The translations under genes were made by a program, and so were the position numbers. Positions 58,895 through 64,000 of a DNA stretch of 64,000 nucleotides are shown here, one piece after another. The notes below the pieces were generated by a model that was not told where the DNA came from, ran no database searches, and saw nothing but the letters and a program-made list of their open reading frames with translations. This DNA comes from Clostridiales bacterium. Its GTDB lineage: Bacteria > Bacillota > Clostridia > Christensenellales > Aristaeellaceae. The stretch spans positions 1-64,000 of the forward strand of contig SVGT01000003.1 of the NCBI GenBank assembly GCA_015056175.1, in the 5' to 3' direction. Every line of letters begins with the position of its first letter. Position 1 is the first letter of the stretch.

Positions 58895-58970
58895 CGGTAT
58901 TTCCTTGGCGCAAAGTGAAGGATAACTCTTTCCTTTCTATCACTCTTACTGTCGGGTCCTTTTTGCTTGC

Positions 58971-59360
58971 TTATTTTTCGGTAAAGAATTCCACTTCTTC
59001 GCCGGCGGCGCCCAGGCAGAAAGCCACGCGCACGGGATAGCCGTCCGCCGTGGGGATGACCACGTCCGCAGGCTCGCGGATGATCTCAAAGCCCTCCGCG
59101 CGCACCTTGGCGACCAATTCGTCCACGTTATCCGTGGCAAAGGCCACGTGCAGCAGTTGGCCCTGGGGCATTCTTTCCGTGCCGTTGGAGAAAATTTCCA
59201 TGCAGCCGGCGCCGGTGGACAGCATAATGCTCTGGGCGTCGCCGCCGCCCCAGCGCTTGTATTCCTCAAGGCCCAAAAGATCGCGGTAAAAATGGACGGC
59301 TTTTTCGTATTCGGCAACGCCGCAGCAGCGCAGCGCAATGTGGTGGATCCCGGTGATCAT
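58971..59360 (-). CDS. VOC/glyoxalase-family protein
   Basis: 129 aa from the ATG at 59360 (MITGIHHIALRCCGVAEYEKAVHFYRDLLGLEEYKRWG), with AAGGAGGAAAC upstream. Metal-binding positions of a glyoxalase I fold are seen in IHHIAL, GQLLHVAFATDNVDELVAKV and EVEFF. Paired beta-alpha-beta-beta-beta units in a single domain. Exact reaction (lactoylglutathione lyase, epimerase or dioxygenase type) not readable. The gene is convergent with the inserted cassette. Confidence 0.88.
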   Translation of the reverse strand: MITGIHHIALRCCGVAEYEKAVHFYRDLLGLEEYKRWGGGDAQSIMLSTGAGCMEIFSNGTERMPQGQLLHVAFATDNVDELVAKVRAEGFEIIREPADVVIPTADGYPVRVAFCLGAAGEEVEFFTEK

Positions 59361-59449
59361 GGGTGTTTCCTCCTTATGTGGTTGATATCTGCTGCTATTA
59401 TAGCACAGACCCCGCATCCTGCAAACAGTACGTTTGATTTTTTCCGCAA

Positions 59450-59480
59450 AGCAAAACGCCCTCTCCGGAGAAAGGGCGTT
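59450..59480 (-). terminator. Terminator after zinc-ribbon gene
   Basis: Minus strand AACGCCCT-loop-AGGGCGTT followed by TTGCTTTG. Confidence 0.7.
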
Positions 59481-59499
59481 CGTTTGTCAGTTCAAGTTA

Positions 59500-59781
59500 T
59501 TACTTGCGCTGCATGGCCGCGTAGCATTCGCTGCAATACACGGGACGGTCTTCGCGGGGCTGGAAGGGCACCTTGGTGGCGGCGCCGCAGTTCGCGCAGA
59601 TAGCGTCGTGCATTTCGCGGACAGTGCCGTTGTTACGCGCAGCCTTGTGAGCCTGACGGCAGTCACGGCAGCGGGTGGGTTCGTTCTGGAAGCCCTTTTC
59701 GGCGTAGAATTCCTGCTCACCGGCGGAGAACACAAATTCCTTGCCGCAGTCACGGCACACCAGCGTCTTGTCCTGATACAT
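59500..59781 (-). CDS. Zinc-ribbon protein with four CxxC motifs
   Basis: 93 aa. MYQDKTLVCRDCGKEFVFSAGEQEFYAEKGFQNEPTRCRDCRQAHKAARN matches the zf-trcl probable zinc-binding domain, followed by a second pair in ICANCGAATKVPFQPREDRPVYCSECY. Binds two zinc ions by inference; function unknown. Very basic, so nucleic-acid or ribosome contact is possible. Its ribosome binding site (CAGGGGG) directly follows a structured RNA in the same transcript. Confidence 0.9.
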   Translation of the reverse strand: MYQDKTLVCRDCGKEFVFSAGEQEFYAEKGFQNEPTRCRDCRQAHKAARNNGTVREMHDAICANCGAATKVPFQPREDRPVYCSECYAAMQRK

Positions 59782-59810
59782 GGTCTAAATCCCCCTGAGA
59801 TGAATGATGT

Positions 59811-60024
59811 TTGGTTTGAAGGGCTGACCTGGTCTTTGACCCCACACTCGCCGGCAGGAGGTTTGCTCATAGCGCATTGGCGCTCCCACTCTGCTCTCTC
59901 GCGTTTACACGCGGCCGGACTTACTTCTAAGCCGCACCATGCTCCCCGGCGCTTTGGCCGGATTACGTGGACCGTTTTGCCTGCGACTGGCATCGGCTTT
60001 CAACCACAGACCCGCTTCAACCAA
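59811..60024 (-). ncRNA. Structured ncRNA or leader, raiA-motif-like candidate
   Basis: About 214 nt between a promoter and the zinc-ribbon gene. Its two ends pair: TTGGTTGAAG at the 5' end with CTTCAAACCAA at the 3' end, and GGGTCT with AGACC. Inside are CCGGC-caaagc-GCCGG, GCGT-GTAA-ACGC (GNRA loop) and GCGC-caat-GCGC hairpins. No reading frame is credible. Size and place recall the raiA RNA motif of Firmicutes, known from memory only; 6S RNA or a new class are alternatives. Could be a stand-alone RNA processed from the mRNA or a cis-regulatory leader. Confidence 0.6.
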
Positions 60025-60029
60025 CGATT

Positions 60030-60057
60030 ATTATAACACTTTACATTTTTCTTGCAA
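60030..60057 (-). promoter_or_regulatory. Promoter of the structured RNA
   Basis: Minus strand TTGCAA, 16-bp spacer, TATAAT; predicted start near 60023, exactly at the first paired base. Confidence 0.7.
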
Positions 60058-60086
60058 GTGTTTTTTTACATTTTTCTTAAAATAAT

Positions 60087-60977
60087 TCAATTTTTCTCAA
60101 TCTTTTGTATTGGTTGGTACCATTTCGGACATGTCTTGTGCATATCGTCATACCAGGCCAGCACATCCGCCGCCTGCTTGAGCATCACGTTGATCTGCTG
60201 CTGCCCGTATGGCACCGCCCAGGCCACGCTGGACAGGGTGTTGCTGGCGATGTACAGCGCCAGCAATCGCCAGAACATGTCCGGCGGCGGGCCGTCAAAG
60301 TATCCGTCCACCATGCCGCCGGCAAAGGCGGGCGACAGCTGGGCGCACCACACGATGCGGTTGAATTCCTCCCAGGGATCGCCGTAATCAAACCGGTCAA
60401 AATCGATGATCACGATCTTCCCGTCCTCCACCATCATGTTGCCGGTGTGGTAATCCCCGTGCTGGAAGGATTGGGGCCTGTTTTTCAGCAGGTGACGGTT
60501 TTCCTCGATGTAGCGGATAAAGTGCTCCGCGCCGGCATATTGCACGGGACACTGCCGGTGCAGGGTAATCTTCCGGTCCATCTTGGCGTTGAAGCGCTTT
60601 TCCCAGTCTGCCTGATCCGCAGGCGCCGGGATACGGTGCAGCTTTTGCAGCATTTTTCCCGCATCCATGCCCAGGGCATACTGCCTTTCCTCCGTTTCAT
60701 CCGGCAGCACGTCCTCGGCGTCCTGTCCGTGCACCCAGGTCTGCAAAAGGTACACGCCCTCTTCACACACGCCTGTTTCCACGGCGGCGCACATGCGAAC
60801 GCCCGTCTCTTCAGCCGTTTTCTGCACGCGGAACAGCTCCCTGCGCTGCTCCAGCCGCTCCATGGGGCTGATGCGCAGCAGATATTCCCCGCCGTCCCGG
60901 GTGTACACATGATATTTTTTGTCCCCGGACCAGCCTTTATCCACCAATTCCCGGGACACGATGGTATCAAAGATCAT
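60087..60977 (-). CDS. APH-family phosphotransferase (small-molecule kinase)
   Basis: 296 aa from the ATG at 60977 (MIFDTIVSRELVDKGWSGDKKYHVYTRDG), 8 bases after GAAGGA; the ATG at 60992 overlaps the previous stop and has no site. Kinase-like fold with the ATP lysine region EYLLRIS, Brenner motif SFQHGDYHTGNMMV and DFG-equivalent IIDFDRFDYGDPWEEFNR. Such enzymes phosphorylate aminoglycosides, choline or homoserine-like substrates; resistance should not be assumed. In operon with the MBL-fold gene just upstream. Confidence 0.9.
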   Translation of the reverse strand: MIFDTIVSRELVDKGWSGDKKYHVYTRDGGEYLLRISPMERLEQRRELFRVQKTAEETGVRMCAAVETGVCEEGVYLLQTWVHGQDAEDVLPDETEERQYALGMDAGKMLQKLHRIPAPADQADWEKRFNAKMDRKITLHRQCPVQYAGAEHFIRYIEENRHLLKNRPQSFQHGDYHTGNMMVEDGKIVIIDFDRFDYGDPWEEFNRIVWCAQLSPAFAGGMVDGYFDGPPPDMFWRLLALYIASNTLSSVAWAVPYGQQQINVMLKQAADVLAWYDDMHKTCPKWYQPIQKIEKN

Positions 60978-60988
60978 GTTTTCGTCCT

Positions 60989-61651
60989 TCATACGCTGTG
61001 CGGTTTGATTTCCAGCACGCAGATGCGCTTTTGCTCGCTCAGATCGCCCCGGGTCACCCGCACGGTGGGCATGGGCGTGCGCTCGTCCCCGGATGCGTTC
61101 ATTTCGTCCAGGAATTCGTCCAGTGCGGCGATAGGCCAATCCGCGTTGACCTGGGTCTTGTAATGCATGGGGATCACCATGCGCGGCCCGATAAGGCGCA
61201 CCGTTTCCGCCGCCTGACGGGCGTCGATGGTGTAAAAGCCGCCTACGGGGATCATCAGCACGTCCACCCTGCCTATGTCATCCAGCAGCTTTCTGTCCGG
61301 CACATGGCCCAGATCGCCGCAGTGCAGCACGGTGACGCCGTCCATATGCACCCTGGCCAGCAGATTGCTGCCGCGCCTGGCGCCCATATCCCCATCATGC
61401 CAGCAGGGGATCATCTCCACCTGCACGTCGGGCAGCGGAGAGCACTTTCCTGCCTTATCCACCACGATAGCGTCGGCAGGGCATTTCTGCGTCCAGTTGT
61501 GGTCATGATGGCCGTGGGACACCGTCACCGCATCGCATTCCGCGCCGTTGTTGCCATAGCCCACCGCCGGATCGCAGGGATCGGTGAGGATCCGTGCGCC
61601 TGCGCCGTCGATCAGGGAAAATTCCGAATGCCCGTGATAAATGATGCGCAT
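60989..61651 (-). CDS. MBL-fold metal-dependent hydrolase
   Basis: 220 aa. Begins MRIIYHGHSEFSLIDGAGARILTDPCDPAVG; metal ligands in VSHGHHDHNW (HxHxDH), TVLHCGDLGH (Asp/His) and IPMHYKT (final His). Resembles the UPF0173/UlaG-like subgroup of the metallo-beta-lactamase fold with a short length. Substrate unknown. Its stop overlaps by a few bases with the APH-type gene, so the two are translationally linked. Confidence 0.92.
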   Translation of the reverse strand: MRIIYHGHSEFSLIDGAGARILTDPCDPAVGYGNNGAECDAVTVSHGHHDHNWTQKCPADAIVVDKAGKCSPLPDVQVEMIPCWHDGDMGARRGSNLLARVHMDGVTVLHCGDLGHVPDRKLLDDIGRVDVLMIPVGGFYTIDARQAAETVRLIGPRMVIPMHYKTQVNADWPIAALDEFLDEMNASGDERTPMPTVRVTRGDLSEQKRICVLEIKPHSV

Positions 61652-61691
61652 AACTGCCGCCTTTCCCGGGGAGCTGCCCCGTCAGGTTCAT

Positions 61692-61707
61692 TGTTTCACG
61701 TGAAACA
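61692..61707. promoter_or_regulatory. parS partition site (ParB/Spo0J binding)
   Basis: TGTTTCACGTGAAACA is a perfect 16-bp palindrome identical to the consensus parS of Bacillus and relatives. It sits between the MBL gene and the GH95 gene. parS sites cluster near oriC, and ParB/SMC loading starts there. No other perfect copy was found by eye in this window. Confidence 0.88.
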
Positions 61708-61712
61708 TTTGC

Positions 61713-63974
61713 TTATGCCTGCAGAATTTCGCTGTGCGTCACCCGGCCCTGCTGCCAGGTCATGTTCAAAATGCGCCGTCCGGGCAGCCGCAAGCCCTTG
61801 ACGCTGCCGTCCTGCCATGCATCGGGCAGCGCCGGCAGGAGCGTAACGCTGCCGTCCTTTTCCACCTGACACAGCATTTCCATGATGCCACTGGCCGCGC
61901 CGAAATTGCCGTCGATCTGGAAGGGCGGATGGGCGCAGAACAGGTTGGAATAGGTGCCGCCGGACTGCCAGTCGTTTTCCCTGCACAGCATCAGCTGATT
62001 GGAAAGCAGCTTCAGCGCCCGGTTGCCGTCCCTAAGGCGCGCCCACAGATTGATGCGCCAGGCCATAGCCCAGCCCGTGCTTTCATCTCCGCGCATATCC
62101 AGCGTGCGGCGCACGGCGTCCGTCCACTCCGGCATGTCCGGGGTGATCTGCTGCGCCGGGAACAGGGCATAGAGATGACTCACATGGCGGTGTTGATCCT
62201 CGCCGTCCTGCCTGTCGCCGTCAAATTCGGCAATGCGTCCGTGGCTGTCCTTCTCAAGACCCTTAAGCTTGGGCAGCTTGTCCATGATTTCTGCGGAAAG
62301 CGCGCACTTTCCTGCCGCTTTCTCCGCTTCCAGACACATTTCCCACACGTCTCTCGTGATCTGCTGCATCATGCCGGAGGCGCGGTCCACCTGGCAATCG
62401 CCCGTTTCGCTCCGGTACCAGTGCTCGGCGGACGTGGCCGGGCAGAAGATCCATTCGCCCCTGTCCTCGATCACCGTATCCAGCAGGAAGCGGGCCGACG
62501 CCTGCAGCGCAGGCAGGACAATATCCGCAAGCGCCGCTTCATCCCGGGTGTACAGATAATATTCCCAGCCGCTGCGGCACAGCCAGGCAAGACCGAAGGG
62601 CCAGAAGGCGAATTCTGCCGTCATATGACAGCCCGCGCCCACGGGGGTGGCCATACGCCACAGATCCGTATTGTGATGGGCGCAGGCGCCGCCGGCGTCA
62701 TAATATTCCCCGGCCGACCATTTGCCGGACTCCGTCAGATCCCGGATCAGCGAAAGCATGGGCTGCATACAATGCTCAAGACCCATCCGCAGCGTGGGCC
62801 AGTAATTCATTTCCGTATTGATGTTCAGCGTGTAGTTGCAGTGCCACGGCGGATTATCGCTGTCATTCCAGATGCCCTGCAAATTCATGGGCTGGGTGCC
62901 TGCGCGGCTGGCGGCCACGGTGAGATAGCGGGCGTGATTGAAGCACAGCACATACAAGCCGTTTTCCCGCTGACCCGCCTGATGCCGGCGCATCCTTTCG
63001 TCGGTTGGCAGCGCGGCGATCTCGTCATCGCCGGGGATATCCAATTCTATCTGATCGTACAGCGCCCGGTGATCCGCCTCATGGCGCTTCAAAAGCGCCG
63101 CGAAGGGCCATTTTTTTACATTCAGCGCGTCCTGCAGGGATTTTTGCACATATTCCCTGCCTTCCAGTACGGGATGCATGTCCCATCCGGCAAAGGAGGT
63201 GCGTGCGGTGAAGATCAGCGTCACGGCGTCCGCATCCTGAACGCTCAGGCCATCCGCCGACACACACAGGCTGCCGCCCTCATAGAGCGCAGTCAGTCGC
63301 GCCGCATAGCCCATGCCCTGCTGCGCCGGATCGTCGCTGTAATCAACATGTGCGCCGCCGCCCTGCATAACGCCTTTGGTGTGATGCACCACCGGGCAGT
63401 GACCGGTGAGCAGCAGACCGTTTTCCGCGTCGGCTTGCAGCTCGGTAAACTGAAGCGCCGGCGCAAGCGCAGCCGTCAGCGTGATCTTTCCTTTATTTTC
63501 ACTGTGGATCCGCACGATCAGCGCCTGATCCGGATGGGAAACGAAGGTCTCCCGGCAGATCGTCTGTCCATCCGGCAGCGTAAAGCGCACGGTATGCACG
63601 CCGCGCTGCATATCCAGACGGCGGGTATAGTCCGTCACATGCTCCGCGGCGGGCATGCGGATATGCAGATCGCACAGGGGCATATACATCTGCGACCAGA
63701 GTCCGGTGCAGAATTCCTGCTCCAGCACGTCCTGCGCACCCTTTTGATCGCCTTGCAGGGACAGCGCCCGGGCTTTTTGCAGCGCCTGATGGGCATTTGG
63801 GTTTTCATACCGCATGGGCATGCCCGTCCACAGCGTATCCTCGTTGATCTGGATACGTGCGTCCGCCGCGCCGCCAAACAACATGGCGCCGATCCGGCCG
63901 TTGCCCACGGGCAGCGCCTCATTCCAGGTAGCGGCGCTCTGCCGGTACCAAAGCTGATGATTGTCTATACGCAT
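61713..63974 (-). CDS. GH95-family glycoside hydrolase (alpha-fucosidase type)
   Basis: 753 aa from the ATG at 63974 (MRIDNHQLWYRQSAATWNEALPVGNGRIGAMLFGG), after GGGAGG; the track start is that site itself. The N-terminal beta domain includes IQINEDTLWTGMP; the (alpha/alpha)6 catalytic domain has NLQGIWNDSDNPPWHCNYTLNINTEMNYWPTLRMGLEHCMQPM, DLWRMATPVG, and DESTGWAMAWRINLWARLRDG, with HPPFQIDGNFGAASGIMEML near the end. GH95 members cleave alpha-1,2-L-fucosides or L-galactosides. No signal peptide, so it acts on imported oligosaccharides. Tail LLPALPDAWQDGSVKGLRLPG is typical. Confidence 0.93.
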   Translation of the reverse strand: MRIDNHQLWYRQSAATWNEALPVGNGRIGAMLFGGAADARIQINEDTLWTGMPMRYENPNAHQALQKARALSLQGDQKGAQDVLEQEFCTGLWSQMYMPLCDLHIRMPAAEHVTDYTRRLDMQRGVHTVRFTLPDGQTICRETFVSHPDQALIVRIHSENKGKITLTAALAPALQFTELQADAENGLLLTGHCPVVHHTKGVMQGGGAHVDYSDDPAQQGMGYAARLTALYEGGSLCVSADGLSVQDADAVTLIFTARTSFAGWDMHPVLEGREYVQKSLQDALNVKKWPFAALLKRHEADHRALYDQIELDIPGDDEIAALPTDERMRRHQAGQRENGLYVLCFNHARYLTVAASRAGTQPMNLQGIWNDSDNPPWHCNYTLNINTEMNYWPTLRMGLEHCMQPMLSLIRDLTESGKWSAGEYYDAGGACAHHNTDLWRMATPVGAGCHMTAEFAFWPFGLAWLCRSGWEYYLYTRDEAALADIVLPALQASARFLLDTVIEDRGEWIFCPATSAEHWYRSETGDCQVDRASGMMQQITRDVWEMCLEAEKAAGKCALSAEIMDKLPKLKGLEKDSHGRIAEFDGDRQDGEDQHRHVSHLYALFPAQQITPDMPEWTDAVRRTLDMRGDESTGWAMAWRINLWARLRDGNRALKLLSNQLMLCRENDWQSGGTYSNLFCAHPPFQIDGNFGAASGIMEMLCQVEKDGSVTLLPALPDAWQDGSVKGLRLPGRRILNMTWQQGRVTHSEILQA

Positions 63975-63987
63975 GGGGAAACCTCCC

Positions 63988-63993
63988 ATTATA
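63988..63993 (-). promoter_or_regulatory. -10 element for GH95 gene
   Basis: Minus strand TATAAT, 3 bp before GGGAGG; the -35 lies outside the window. Confidence 0.5.
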
Positions 63994-64000
63994 CTGCTTG

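Larger units (their letters stand above)
58398..58964. other. uppP/VOC terminator split by a ~544-bp insertion
   Basis: AAAAAGGACCC (58399-58409) and GGGTCCTTTTT (58954-58964) are perfect complements and would form a bidirectional terminator between convergent uppP and the VOC gene. They are now separated by AT-richer DNA with its own promoter, gene and hairpins. Read as an insertion in the loop; the excision state is inferred. Confidence 0.6.

Noticed and set aside
59811-60024. tRNA or tmRNA
   Set aside because: No CCA-end acceptor stem, T-loop GTTCGA motif or tag reading frame.
60087-60977. Antibiotic-resistance aminoglycoside kinase
   Set aside because: Only general APH fold motifs are visible; family members have many substrates and there is no resistance context.

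Overview
The window looks like chromosomal DNA from a GC-rich, anaerobic, endospore-forming Firmicute of class Clostridia, probably a gut lineage. Reasons: strong AGGAGG-type ribosome binding sites throughout, frequent TTG/GTG starts, simple T-tract terminators, a DapL-type diaminopimelate pathway (lysA, dapL, dapF), PurR of the Gram-positive type with a PurBox pair, a DUF2232-rplI-dnaB block, and several spore genes (sleB-ypeB, a 29-codon spoVM missing from the ORF track, a probable alpha/beta-type SASP, a CotH-family protein). A perfect 16-bp parS site at 61,692 suggests the window lies in the origin-proximal part of the chromosome. I saw no rRNA, tRNA, CRISPR array, prophage or transposase.

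Layout. 1-6.4 kb (minus): gdhA (cut by the window edge), lysA, a BlaR1/BlaI-type regulatory pair with its operators, a DUF3048 protein, purR. 6.6-8.4 kb (plus): a MazF-type RNase without visible antitoxin, translationally coupled to a BirA-HAD fusion. 8.4-10.6 kb (minus): a two-component system. 10.8-14.9 kb (plus): exported LRR protein, miaA, M42 peptidase, small membrane protein, spoVM, nitroreductase. 14.9-24 kb: mreB/mbl, ZIP transporter, F420-ligase-like protein, Mbeg1-like hydrolase, lamin-tail/CotH protein, rsmE, rpsT, FRG protein. 23.9-28.3 kb: DUF2232, rplI, dnaB, a repeat-rich gap, YhaM-type exonuclease. 28.4-34.5 kb: lipoprotein, NYN-LOTUS protein, glycosyltransferase, DUF1858 plus ferritin-like pair, a degenerate ABC ATPase, Fe-alcohol dehydrogenase. 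34.6-42.1 kb: a second two-component system, DUF624 protein, SASP-like gene, DegV, sleB-ypeB. 42.2-50.1 kb (minus): dapL, dapF, argS, a 0.8-kb repeat region, and three tandem M42 peptidases. 50.3-58.4 kb: DUF3343 and cysteine desulfurase-like genes (divergent), DUF1538-PII operon, bcp, FMN-binding lipoprotein, CBS/CorC protein, small membrane protein, uppP. 58.4-64 kb: an AT-rich gene cassette, VOC protein, zinc-ribbon gene behind a structured 214-nt RNA, APH-type kinase, MBL hydrolase, parS, and a GH95 glycosidase.

Most genes are housekeeping: amino acid and peptidoglycan precursor supply (gdhA, lysA, dapL, dapF, uppP, mreB), translation and replication (argS, rsmE, miaA, rpsT, rplI, dnaB), peptide turnover (four M42 enzymes) and sporulation/germination. 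The least explained items are the structured RNA at 59.8-60.0 kb, the BirA-HAD fusion, the ABC ATPase lacking its catalytic residues, the promoter-gene-terminator cassette that splits the uppP terminator, and the tandem and inverted repeats at 26.9-27.2 and 46.3-47.0 kb. All coordinates and motifs were read by eye; no alignment, folding or database search was run.
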